From: Methanomassiliicoccaceae archaeon UBA537
GTDB lineage: Archaea > Thermoplasmatota > Thermoplasmata > Methanomassiliicoccales > Methanomethylophilaceae
DNA: 21,599 nt
Direction of reading: 5' to 3'
Assembly: GCA_002504495.1 (NCBI GenBank)
Contig: DATC01000097.1
Coordinates: 1-21,599, forward strand
A model generated the notes under the pieces. That model had not been told where the DNA came from, ran no database searches, and saw nothing but the letters and a program-made list of their open reading frames with translations. Every line of letters begins with the position of its first letter. Positions within the stretch are counted from its first letter, which is position 1. Shown here piece after piece: positions 7,681 through 14,073 of this stretch. A program made the position numbers and the translations under genes.

Positions 7681-8493
7681 GGATCTGAACACCGCCGATG
7701 CGTATCCGACGACCGAGCCGGGATCCCCGACGCCCGTGTCGGAGGAATCCGAACGATGGACCGCATCGGGCCTGCAGCCCTTGCACAGCATCATCGTCGT
7801 CGCCACAGGACCGTATCCGCACATGGAGACGCGATGCCATGCCACCTCCCGGTACACGCCCTCCCAGTCCATCCTGCGTATGCGGTCGAGCACCAGCCTG
7901 TCCAGGCTCTCGGCCGTGCTCTTCGGAAGGTAGTGCGACATATCGGTGGATGCGACGAACACCGCGTCGTATCCTTCGCAGGCCTTGGCCAGGACGCGGG
8001 CGAGATCGACGGCCGCACGCGGAGACTGGTCCCCCATGATGATCGGCACGATACGCGCGTCGGGATCGATGTACTGTATGAACGGAAGCTCGACCTCGAT
8101 GGAATGCTCGGCCGAATGGAGAGAAGGGTCGTCCCTGATCTCCGAGGACAGACGACGGCATATCTCGTCATGTACGGGCACCTCGCCCAGAGGCGTGGAA
8201 TACGATTCCCCGCAGAGTACCGATCCGGGGCATACGCCGCGATGGTCCGGACCTATGACGACGTAGGCATCGGGCCTTCCGTCTTCTGCGAGCATCCTGA
8301 ACGCGTCGGCGGCGCGCGGCCCCGAGTAGACATATCCCGCGTGGGGCACCATGATCCCGCGTATGCTGCGATCGCCCGAGCATCCGGACGGCCTCCCTGA
8401 TGCCAAGGGGCTGTCGAAGCAGGCCTCCAGCGAAGCACGGAGGGCCTCCGGGTCGGAAGGGTAGAATGTACCGGAAACAGCCGGCTGCCTCAT
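7681..8493 (-). CDS. MEMO family protein (AmmeMemoRadiSam system B); no stop at expected end
   Basis: The family domain spans residues 1-269 and ends VVGYASAVF at 7687, where MEMO proteins normally stop. Here the frame stays open, antisense to the COG3390 and rpa genes, until a TAG at 6121, which would make 790 residues. I give the end of the recognisable domain as the boundary. Hallmarks are the start MRQPAVSGTFYPSDP, VPHAGY (H51), GPDHRG (H84), AEHSIEVELPF (H130), STDMSHY and MCGYGPV (C225). H51, H84 and C225 match the metal-binding His-His-Cys set of the family. Biochemical function in archaea is unsettled. It lies downstream of rpsB, the conserved archaeal rpoK-rpsB-MEMO order, but has its own TATA (8518-8523) 27 nt from the ATG, suggesting a leaderless mRNA. 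A lost stop, a small indel near 7610-7690 or a sequence error are all possible. Confidence 0.8.
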
Positions 8494-8517
8494 GGAATTG
8501 ACAGTGTGCGAAGAAGG

Positions 8518-8523
8518 ATAAAC
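8518..8523 (-). promoter_or_regulatory. TATA box of the MEMO gene
   Basis: GTTTAT on the minus strand is centred 27 nt upstream of ATG 8493, where no Shine-Dalgarno is present. The spacing implies transcription starting at or next to the start codon. Confidence 0.5.
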
Positions 8524-8532
8524 GGTTTTCGA

Positions 8533-8550
8533 GGGGCCTGTGGAGGCCCC
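8533..8550 (-). terminator. Hairpin after rpsB
   Basis: On the minus strand GGGGCCT (8550-8544), loop CCAC and AGGCCCC (8539-8533) form a perfect 7-bp GC-rich stem 10 nt after the rpsB stop. It lies just upstream of the MEMO promoter and probably ends the rpoK-rpsB transcript. There is no T-run right after it. Confidence 0.5.
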
Positions 8551-8560
8551 CCGTTCGGAC

Positions 8561-9193
8561 TCAGATGACCAGCTTGGCCTCGAAGTCCTCGATCTCGAGC
8601 TTGAAGTCTGCGGGATCCTTGATGTCTCCCCTGTTGAAGAGGACCTGCCTGGAGAGGAGCCAGTAGACGCAGGCCAGAGCACGCCTTCCCTTGTTGTTGG
8701 TGGGGAGGACGAGATCGACGTTGCGGGTCTCGTTGTTGGCATCGCACATGGCGACGATGGGGATTCCCAGGTTGAGGGCCTCGTTGAGGGCCTGCTTGTC
8801 GGCGGAGGGGTCCGTGATGACAAGGACCTCGGGCTCGATGAAGTTGGGGTTCGCGGGGTTGGTCAGGGTTCCGGGAACGAACCTGCCGGCGAAGGCGGGC
8901 GCTCCGATGGCCTTGGAGAACTCCCTGGCGGGCTTCTGTCCGTACTGCCTGGCGCAGACGACGAGAACCCTGCTGGGGTCGAAGCGGGCGAGGAAGGCCG
9001 CAGTGGCCCTGATCCTCTCGTCGGTCTTCTTGATGTCCAGAACGTAGAGGCCGTCGGTCCTGACCTTGTAGATGAACTCCTTCATGTCGGCGGACTTCTG
9101 CTGGGTTCCGATGTGGACACCGGAGGTCAGATAGGTCTCTTCGGGGACCAGGAGCTCGTTGCTGTCTATAGGCTGAATGTCATCGTCTGCCAT
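8561..9193 (-). CDS. rpsB: Small ribosomal subunit protein uS2
   Basis: 210 residues, the normal length for archaeal uS2 (S2/SA family), a component of the 30S subunit. Recognisable stretches are YLTSGVHIGTQQKSADM near the N-terminus, YVLDIKKTDERIR, GRFVPGTLTNPANPNFIEP (about 105-125), VLVITDPSADKQALNEA, GIPIVAMCDANNETRNVD and the closing LPTNNKGRRALA. The archaeal form lacks the long coiled-coil insertion of bacterial S2. The ATG follows the rpoK stop by 13 nt, and the Shine-Dalgarno GGAG overlaps the end of rpoK, so the two form one operon. Gene order rpoK-rpsB-MEMO is a conserved archaeal arrangement. A hairpin follows the stop. Confidence 0.97.
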   Translation of the reverse strand: MADDDIQPIDSNELLVPEETYLTSGVHIGTQQKSADMKEFIYKVRTDGLYVLDIKKTDERIRATAAFLARFDPSRVLVVCARQYGQKPAREFSKAIGAPAFAGRFVPGTLTNPANPNFIEPEVLVITDPSADKQALNEALNLGIPIVAMCDANNETRNVDLVLPTNNKGRRALACVYWLLSRQVLFNRGDIKDPADFKLEIEDFEAKLVI

Positions 9194-9206
9194 TGTGATC
9201 TCTCCT

Positions 9207-9386
9207 TCAGTTCTTGACCACGGTGATGGGCACCTGGTCTTCTTCGAACTCCTTCATGGCGATGTCTATGGGGTCGAGCATCTCCTCGGGATAGTCCACG
9301 AGCACGGGAGCCCCGTACGAGATCTGCAGCGACCTGGCGCCGATGATCCTCGCCTTCTCGAACCTGGTGTATTTCACGCCGTTCAT
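9207..9386 (-). CDS. rpoK: DNA-directed RNA polymerase subunit K (Rpo6)
   Basis: 59 residues, the archaeal counterpart of eukaryotic Rpb6 and bacterial omega, which helps assemble and stabilise RNA polymerase. The family signature is nearly complete: YTRFEKARIIGARSLQISYG (6-25), GAPVLVDYP, DPIDIAMKEF and the terminal PITVVKN. The ATG at 9386 was chosen because the match begins right after it and a TATA box lies about 40 nt upstream. Reading further upstream only adds unrelated sequence in the intergenic region. GGTGAG just before the ATG may serve as a weak ribosome-binding site. First gene of the rpoK-rpsB unit. It is easy to miss because of its size and because its frame is open far upstream. 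Confidence 0.93.
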   Translation of the reverse strand: MNGVKYTRFEKARIIGARSLQISYGAPVLVDYPEEMLDPIDIAMKEFEEDQVPITVVKN

Positions 9387-9418
9387 GTTCTCACCATGTG
9401 GATGCGCCTCGTAATCTG

Positions 9419-9433
9419 GTATATGATATAAGC
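9419..9433 (-). promoter_or_regulatory. TATA box of rpoK-rpsB
   Basis: On the minus strand the sequence reads CTTATATCATATACC, about 33-47 nt upstream of ATG 9386. This places transcription start about 10-20 nt before the gene. Confidence 0.6.
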
Positions 9434-9474
9434 GTTTGCCCGACCTGTTAGTAAAGACCTCAAAAAACGCGCGC

Positions 9475-9482
9475 GTATATAG
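9475..9482 (+). promoter_or_regulatory. TATA box of the DUF2240 gene
   Basis: GTATATAG on the plus strand lies 59-66 nt before ATG 9541. Initiation would fall near 9505, giving a leader of about 36 nt. It is divergent from the rpoK promoter 45 bp away. Confidence 0.55.
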
Positions 9483-9540
9483 GTAAGGGCAGAGTGGGGT
9501 CGACGAAGGATATTTCACCCGCACGGACGTTGCCGCGGAC

Positions 9541-10047
9541 ATGGCCGGAGACCTAGAGATGTGCGCAGCAGCGTTCTTCAGAGCAGTAGGAAAGGACGTT
9601 GCGACGCCGGACGAATTCGTTATGGGAGTATCGCTCGGACAGAAATGGATGACTCCGACGGAAGCCAAGGCGGTGCTCAAGACGATGGTGAACTCCGGCG
9701 TGCTGGCATATGACGGAGGATACATCCGCCCCGGCAAAGGAGTAGGGGGCCTCGACGTCCCTCTCGCATATCGTCCTCCGAAAGATCTCGCCTCTTCCGG
9801 CGGAACCGAGACGAAGAAGAAGGCCCCCGAGCAGCCGCAGCCTGAGGATATGTTCCATGTCCTCATGGGAGCGGCATCCGATGCCGGGATACAGCGCAGA
9901 GAGTTCATCCAGGAAAGCAACAGGATACAGAAATCGCTGGATATCGATATCGCGGCGGCCGCGCTGATCGCCCTTCGCGACAGAAAAGTGCCCATAGACC
10001 CGTACGTCGGACGGGTCTATGAGGCTGTGTCGATCACTCCTTCTTGA
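9541..10047 (+). CDS. DUF2240 family protein
   Basis: 168 residues, resembling the euryarchaeal DUF2240 family, whose biochemical role is not established. Visible features are an N-terminal helical region resembling a winged helix (about 7-55, including CAAAFFRAVGKDV, EFVMGVSLGQKWMTPTEAK and a VLKTMVNSGVLAYDGGYIRP wing-like strand), the family element PLAYRPPKDL (about 78-87), a charged low-complexity linker (TETKKKAPEQPQPED), and a helical C-terminal part with RREFIQESNRIQKSLDIDIAAA. ATG 9541 has no Shine-Dalgarno. ATG 9559 is preceded by GGAG at 8 nt and would remove only six residues, so it is a credible alternative start. The 3' end overlaps the convergent aMBF1 gene by 14 bp. A DNA- or RNA-binding role is only inferred from the winged-helix look. 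Confidence 0.75.
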   Translation: MAGDLEMCAAAFFRAVGKDVATPDEFVMGVSLGQKWMTPTEAKAVLKTMVNSGVLAYDGGYIRPGKGVGGLDVPLAYRPPKDLASSGGTETKKKAPEQPQPEDMFHVLMGAASDAGIQRREFIQESNRIQKSLDIDIAAAALIALRDRKVPIDPYVGRVYEAVSITPS

Positions 10048-10525
10048 TGAAGTTGGCGAGGGTCATCCCGCCGGAACGGGACCCGCCGGTCGATCCGCCG
10101 GATTCGACGGCCTCGGTCAGCTTGATGTCGAGGGCCTTCTCCAGCTTCTTCATGAGCTTCTCGTCGGGCACGAGGTCGTTGGCCTCGACCTTGGCGAGTA
10201 TACCCTGCTTCTCCTGGATCTCGTTGGCGAACTCCTTGAGGTCCTTGCCCTTGGCTTCACGGGCCCTGCGGACGACGCCGCCGTAATCGTCGACGATCTC
10301 GATGGTGGTGGCGCCGGCGTAGATGTCCTTGGACTGCATCCTCCGCTTGCGCTTCTCGAGCCTCTGGTCTATGACTGACTGGGACACGGGCGCGCCGGGC
10401 CTGGACGAACCGCCCGACCCGGAGGCCTCTCCGAACCTGGCGCAGTTCTGGCACACCTGGATCCTGGCGCCGCTGATAATCGCCTCGCGGGTGGGCCCCT
10501 CCTTGCCGCACATCTCGCATATCAT
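10034..10525 (-). CDS. Archaeal multiprotein bridging factor 1 (aMBF1)
   Basis: 163 residues. The N-terminal zinc ribbon has C3-x2-C6 and C25-x2-C28 (MICEMCGKEG and VCQNCARFG). A Gly/Ser-rich linker (about 33-48) and a basic segment (LEKRKRRMQSKD) lead to a Cro-type helix-turn-helix (about 80-140) with VRRAREAKGKDLKEFANEI, KVEANDLVPDEKLMKKLEKAL, then a flexible Gly/Ser tail. MBF1 bridges TBP and regulators in eukaryotes; archaeal forms bind ribosomal subunits and may link translation with transcription. It has its own TATA box 25-32 nt upstream of the start, so a short or absent leader is likely. It converges with the DUF2240 gene with a 14-bp overlap of the two ends. Length and domain order are typical. 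Confidence 0.92.
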   Translation of the reverse strand: MICEMCGKEGPTREAIISGARIQVCQNCARFGEASGSGGSSRPGAPVSQSVIDQRLEKRKRRMQSKDIYAGATTIEIVDDYGGVVRRAREAKGKDLKEFANEIQEKQGILAKVEANDLVPDEKLMKKLEKALDIKLTEAVESGGSTGGSRSGGMTLANFIKKE

Positions 10526-10549
10526 GCCCCGTCTATCCCACAGGTTCGG

Positions 10550-10557
10550 TATATTTT
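10550..10557 (-). promoter_or_regulatory. TATA box of aMBF1
   Basis: AAAATATA on the minus strand lies 25-32 nt upstream of ATG 10525. The spacing predicts a very short or absent leader. Confidence 0.55.
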
Positions 10558-10640
10558 CTTCGCTGGAACGTCCGATGCGGATGCGGAGGGGCCCTGCCGT
10601 TCCACACGGAGATCGGCGGGATTCCGCGACTCGGCTAATC

Positions 10641-10648
10641 CTTATAAC
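10641..10648 (+). promoter_or_regulatory. TATA box of PAN
   Basis: CTTATAAC lies 31-38 nt upstream of ATG 10679, giving a leader of roughly 10 nt that just holds the GGGAG ribosome-binding site. It argues against the in-frame GTG at 10667 as the start. Confidence 0.55.
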
Positions 10649-10678
10649 GAACCTCTGCCGTTACCCGTGGGAGTACTT

Positions 10679-11884
10679 ATGACGGGCGAGAAGGACGACA
10701 TGGCCGAACTGAAGGCCAAGATAGTCACACTCGAGGAGAAGAACGTCCGGCTGATGGAGGATCTCCAGAACGCCGAGACCGAGAAGCGCTACTCCGAGAG
10801 CGAACTGTTCAGGCTGCAGAAGGACCTATCGAGGCTCAGGAACGAGCTCGAGAGACTCAAGAGCCCTCCTCTGATCGTGGCTTCGCTCAGGGACGTCCTT
10901 CCCAACAATCGCGTCGTCGTCAAGAGCTCCACAGGACCCGATTTCGTGGTCACGGTGTCCGAATACGTCGATCAGGCGGACCTGCTCCCCGGATCCAGGG
11001 TCTCCCTCAACAAACAGACCCTGTCCCTCATGGAGGTCCTGCCGACGCCCGTGGATCCCGTCGTGTCTGGAGCCGAGATCATAGAGAAGCCCGACATCAC
11101 CTACGCCGACATAGGAGGCCTTAAGACCCAGATGATGGAGCTCAGAGAGGCTGTTGAGGATCCCCTCCTCAGGCCGGAGCTCTACAAGACCGTGGGCATA
11201 GAGCCCCCCAAGGGCGTGCTCCTCGTAGGGCCTCCCGGAACCGGGAAGACCCTGATGGCCAAGGCCGTGGCCAACGCCACCCAGGCCACCTTCATCAGGC
11301 TCGTCGGTTCCGAGCTCGTCCAGAAGTATATAGGAGAAGGCGCCAGGCTCGTTCGCGAGCTGTTCCAGCTCGCCAAGGACAAGGCCCCGTCCATCATCTT
11401 CATCGACGAGCTAGACTCCGTCGGAGCCAAGAGGCTGGACGTGGCGACCTCGGGAGACCGCGAGGTCCAAAGGACGCTCATGCAGCTCCTCTCCGAGCTC
11501 GACGGCTTCACTCCGACCAGCGACGTCAAGATCATAGGCGCCACCAACAGGCCCGACATCCTCGACGACGCTCTTCTCAGACCAGGCAGATTCGACAGGA
11601 TCATCGATGTCGGGCTGCCTGACGTCGACGGCAGGAAGCAGATCTTCGAGATCAACCTGAAGCACATGAACGTCGACAAGAAGGTCTCTTCGAAGAAGCT
11701 CGCGGAGATGACCGACGGATTCTCCGGAGCCGAGATCAAGAGCGTGTGCACCGAGGCTGGAATGCTCGCCATAAGAGCGGACCGCGACCACGTCACCGAG
11801 CACGACTTCGTGAAGGCCAAGGAGAAGGTCGCCGAATCCGGAAGGAACAAGTCCAACCCCGTTCCGGCCTATCTGTACAATTGA
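10679..11884 (+). CDS. pan: Proteasome-activating nucleotidase (PAN)
   Basis: 401 residues, a hexameric AAA ATPase that unfolds proteins and opens the 20S proteasome gate, the counterpart of the eukaryotic Rpt ring. The N-terminal coiled coil (about 5-62) is followed by the OB domain (about 65-125), then the AAA core: Walker A GPPGTGKT (about 184-191), Walker B IIFIDELD, sensor/arginine-finger region ATNRPDILDDALLRPGRFDR and the C-terminal helical lid with GFSGAEIKSVCTEAGMLAIR. The protein ends YLYN: the last three residues, L-Y-N, form the HbYX motif that docks in the proteasome alpha ring. ATG 10679 has GGGAG at the right distance. No 20S subunit is encoded in the window. A strong GC-rich hairpin with a T-run follows the stop. 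Confidence 0.96.
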   Translation: MTGEKDDMAELKAKIVTLEEKNVRLMEDLQNAETEKRYSESELFRLQKDLSRLRNELERLKSPPLIVASLRDVLPNNRVVVKSSTGPDFVVTVSEYVDQADLLPGSRVSLNKQTLSLMEVLPTPVDPVVSGAEIIEKPDITYADIGGLKTQMMELREAVEDPLLRPELYKTVGIEPPKGVLLVGPPGTGKTLMAKAVANATQATFIRLVGSELVQKYIGEGARLVRELFQLAKDKAPSIIFIDELDSVGAKRLDVATSGDREVQRTLMQLLSELDGFTPTSDVKIIGATNRPDILDDALLRPGRFDRIIDVGLPDVDGRKQIFEINLKHMNVDKKVSSKKLAEMTDGFSGAEIKSVCTEAGMLAIRADRDHVTEHDFVKAKEKVAESGRNKSNPVPAYLYN

Positions 11885-11885
11885 G

Positions 11886-11926
11886 GCGGGACCCCCTCCC
11901 CTCCGGGGGAGGGCCCGCGTTTTCTT
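11886..11926 (+). terminator. Strong hairpin with T-run after PAN
   Basis: GCGGG and CCCTCCCC pair with GGGGGAGGG and CCCGC around a short loop (11887-11918), followed directly by TTTTCTT. It has the shape of an intrinsic terminator for PAN and abuts the 3' end of the convergent GTPase gene. Confidence 0.7.
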
Positions 11927-12711
11927 CAAATCGATCGCGATCGCTCGATGCGTTCGCCTATATCGTCGCCGCCGAAGAAGTAGAGCTGCGCAGCGGCGTA
12001 GATCTCCTCGAGACCTGTTCCGGTCTGAGCGGACACCGGCCTCATCTCGCCGAAGACCCCCACGTTCTCGATGGCCTTGAACAGCTCCATGCCGACGACG
12101 GTCTCCGGCTGCGTATCGGAATCGATCAGGTCGCCGTAGAGAGCGTCCGAGAACTGGAACCAATCGACCAGCCTCTGTTGCTCGTCGTCCGACAGGATGT
12201 CGGCCTTGGACAGGACGTTCAGCGTGGGAAGGCTGAGACGGAACTCCACCAACGCTCCCAGGACCATGGAGGACACGAATCCGTTGGGCGTCTTGCAGAG
12301 GGACGGATCGGAGAGATAGGCGATCATGGAGTCCTCCCTTCCGAAGGCCCTGACTATGAGCTGGGATGACTCCCTGAACGCGAAAAGCTCCAGCTGTCCC
12401 GGGGTGTCCACCAGGACGTAGTCCGCATCCAACGGAGCCACGACCTCGGTCATCTTGTCTATGTTCGCGGCCATGAGGTCAGCGGCGACGATCTGCGCCC
12501 CGTTCGGGCCCAGACCGTAGTCCCTCATGGTCTCCTCGATGCTTATCCATTCGCGGATATCCACGTCGGGATCGTACGGGAGGGAATCCGCCCCGGGATC
12601 GAGGTTCACTATCGCGGAGGCTATGCCCTGATCGTCCATCCATTGCCTGTATGCGCCCACGAGGGTGCTCTTGCCGCTGCCGGCCGTGCCTACGAAGAAG
12701 ATGAATTTCAC
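11926..12711 (-). CDS. GPN-loop GTPase
   Basis: 261 residues from a GTG start. Motifs: P-loop GTAGSGKST (8-16), NLDPGAD (37-42), the family-defining Gly-Pro-Asn loop GPNGA (68-72), G3 DTPGQLELF (102-110) and the G4-like LSKAD. GPN proteins are homodimeric GTPases; eukaryotic relatives assist RNA polymerase II assembly and nuclear import, while the archaeal role is less clear. GTG 12711 is preferred because the P-loop strand begins at once, GGGGGT precedes it, and the TATA box (12758-12768) lies about 50 nt upstream. The in-frame ATG at 12774 lies upstream of that TATA box, so it would not be transcribed from it. The gene is convergent with PAN and divergent from the DUF998 gene. Confidence 0.92.
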   Translation of the reverse strand: MKFIFFVGTAGSGKSTLVGAYRQWMDDQGIASAIVNLDPGADSLPYDPDVDIREWISIEETMRDYGLGPNGAQIVAADLMAANIDKMTEVVAPLDADYVLVDTPGQLELFAFRESSQLIVRAFGREDSMIAYLSDPSLCKTPNGFVSSMVLGALVEFRLSLPTLNVLSKADILSDDEQQRLVDWFQFSDALYGDLIDSDTQPETVVGMELFKAIENVGVFGEMRPVSAQTGTGLEEIYAAAQLYFFGGDDIGERIERSRSI

Positions 12712-12755
12712 TATGCGACCCCCATTCGGAAATGCCAGCCATCCAACCGACAGCC

Positions 12756-12770
12756 ACAATATTAAATTGC
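12756..12770. promoter_or_regulatory. Shared divergent TATA element
   Basis: CACAATATTAAATTG reads as a TATA-like box on both strands (AATATTAAAT on plus, ATTTAATATT on minus). On plus it is about 27 nt from ATG 12789, suggesting a leaderless DUF998 mRNA. On minus, initiation near 12738 would give a leader of about 27 nt for the GTPase. No second box is seen in the 77-bp gap. Confidence 0.5.
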
Positions 12771-12788
12771 GCACGCGATTCCGCCTTC

Positions 12789-13502
12789 ATGAATGCGACC
12801 ACGCACAACCCCGCGGCATTCGCCGTCGTGGGGATCGTTGCGGCCGCCCTGTTCGCCGTGATGTGGATCATCATGGCCGAGGGCGACCCCACCTGGGTCC
12901 TGGGCGAGAACACGCTCTCGGACCTCGGAATCTCCATCAACGACGATGTCGCGACGGAGTTCAAGTACACCTGCATGATCACCGGCATCCTGCTCCTGGT
13001 CTTCGGAGCCGGAAAAGCCTACTGCGAGAACGGCGCCAGCACCGCTTCCGGCGTCTTCGCCGCCATCGCCGGCGTCTTCATCGTTCTCGTGGGACTCTAC
13101 AACAAGGACTACGAGGGAGGAGACCTGCACAACACGTTCGCCTACCTTCTCTTCATCTTCCTGGCCATCGCAGCCGTCTGCTCCATGTTCGGAGACCACA
13201 CCGAGGGCAAGAAGATCAACGCCGCCATCACCGCGGCCCTCGTCCTCATCGTCGTCGCTGCCGTCGTCGGAAAGGACCTGGCGTATGTCGAGGCCGTCGC
13301 CGCCGTCGCGTGCATCGTCTGGATCGCCGCGGAGAGCGTCAAGATGATCCTCAACGTCAAGACCCCTGCCCAGCCCGCTGCCTGCGCTTGCACATGCGCC
13401 TGCTGCAAGGCTGAGGAGAAGGAGGAGGAAGTCGCCGCCGTCGAGGAGGCCGCCCCTGAGGAGGAGCCCGCCGAGGCCCCTGCAGAGGAAGTCAAGGAGT
13501 GA
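12789..13502 (+). CDS. DUF998-like six-helix membrane protein with Cys-rich, acidic tail
   Basis: 237 residues. Six hydrophobic segments lie near 10-30, 60-78, 85-104, 116-134, 144-162 and 166-186. ENTLSDLG (40-47) after the first helix is typical of the archaeal DUF998 family, of unknown function. After the last helix comes C199-x-C201-x-C203-x-C205-C206, five cysteines in eight residues, then a Glu/Ala/Pro tail of about 30 residues, both outside the usual family domain. The cysteines could bind metal or be acylated; neither can be told from sequence. ATG 12789 is chosen over 12732 because the TATA element lies between them at leaderless spacing. The stop is followed after 5 nt by the start of a second membrane protein, whose ribosome-binding site lies in the end of this gene. 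The pair is probably one operon. Confidence 0.82.
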   Translation: MNATTHNPAAFAVVGIVAAALFAVMWIIMAEGDPTWVLGENTLSDLGISINDDVATEFKYTCMITGILLLVFGAGKAYCENGASTASGVFAAIAGVFIVLVGLYNKDYEGGDLHNTFAYLLFIFLAIAAVCSMFGDHTEGKKINAAITAALVLIVVAAVVGKDLAYVEAVAAVACIVWIAAESVKMILNVKTPAQPAACACTCACCKAEEKEEEVAAVEEAAPEEEPAEAPAEEVKE

Positions 13503-13507
13503 TTCTA

Positions 13508-13876
13508 ATGGCTGCACAACCCAACGATATGAAGATCGGAACCGCCCTCGGAATGCTGGGCGGAATCATTTCCATCGCCGCCCTCGGCTACTGCTGGAAC
13601 GGCGGCCTGGACGGACTCTACGGAGCCGGGCTCAACATGCTCTGCGCCGTCATGTTCTTCGCCCTCGCAGGAGCGTTCACCAGATACAGCCCCGTCGCGG
13701 GCAACTCGGTCATCGGCATCTCCGCCGTGGCCATCGCCTCCGTCGTCATCGGCGTCCTGTACGATGCCACCCTCCTCTGGGTCAGCATCCTTCTTCTGGT
13801 CATCGCCATCGCATGCCTCCTCATCGCGGCATGCCCCAAGACCGTCGGATGGATCGACGGGAACAGGGTCATCTGA
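13508..13876 (+). CDS. Small four-helix membrane protein of unknown function
   Basis: 122 residues with four predicted membrane segments (about 11-29, 38-57, 66-84 and 88-109) and a short polar tail ending GWIDGNRVI. I do not recognise the family. Single cysteines occur in or near helices (residues 29, 46, 103 and 109). ATG 13508 is supported by GGAG 8 nt upstream, which overlaps the stop of the DUF998 gene, so the two are very likely co-translated and may act together in the membrane. The in-frame GTG at 13499 would swallow the ribosome-binding site and is rejected. A terminator-like hairpin follows 10 nt after the stop. Confidence 0.75.
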   Translation: MAAQPNDMKIGTALGMLGGIISIAALGYCWNGGLDGLYGAGLNMLCAVMFFALAGAFTRYSPVAGNSVIGISAVAIASVVIGVLYDATLLWVSILLLVIAIACLLIAACPKTVGWIDGNRVI

Positions 13877-13886
13877 TCCGATCTAC

Positions 13887-13910
13887 GCAGGGGTGCATGA
13901 GCATCCCTGC
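13887..13910 (+). terminator. Terminator-like hairpin after the membrane protein pair
   Basis: GCAGGGGTGC (13887-13896) and GCATCCCTGC (13901-13910) pair over 10 bp with one G-U, around the loop ATGA. Pyrimidine-rich sequence follows. The rest of the gap to 14024 holds no recognisable gene. Confidence 0.55.
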
Positions 13911-14024
13911 CAAACAACTTCTTCACTTCTACGGATCTCAAGACGAGAGCGATCCGACAGACGAGACCACGGTCGGATGCCGCGACTCTCAACGATTGAA
14001 TATCAGCATCCCTACGATATCATA

Positions 14025-14059
14025 ATGAGAATCCACTGCATCCTGCAGTTAATTCTCAT
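14025..14059. repeat. 35-nt palindrome, left copy flanking the ATPase gene
   Basis: ATGAGAAT, two bases, ACTGCA, three bases, TGCAGT, two bases, ATTCTCAT: an inverted repeat with 14 paired positions, 14 nt before the ATPase start codon. The same palindrome with changes only in unpaired bases occurs at 15345-15379. In the mRNA it could form a hairpin next to the ribosome-binding site. Confidence 0.85.
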
Positions 14060-14073
14060 CAGAGGTTCATCAT

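Noticed and set aside
9387..9995. Long N-terminal extension of rpoK in the same frame
   Set aside because: It runs through the rpoK TATA box and antisense through the DUF2240 gene. RpoK proteins are about 55-60 residues and match fully from 9386.
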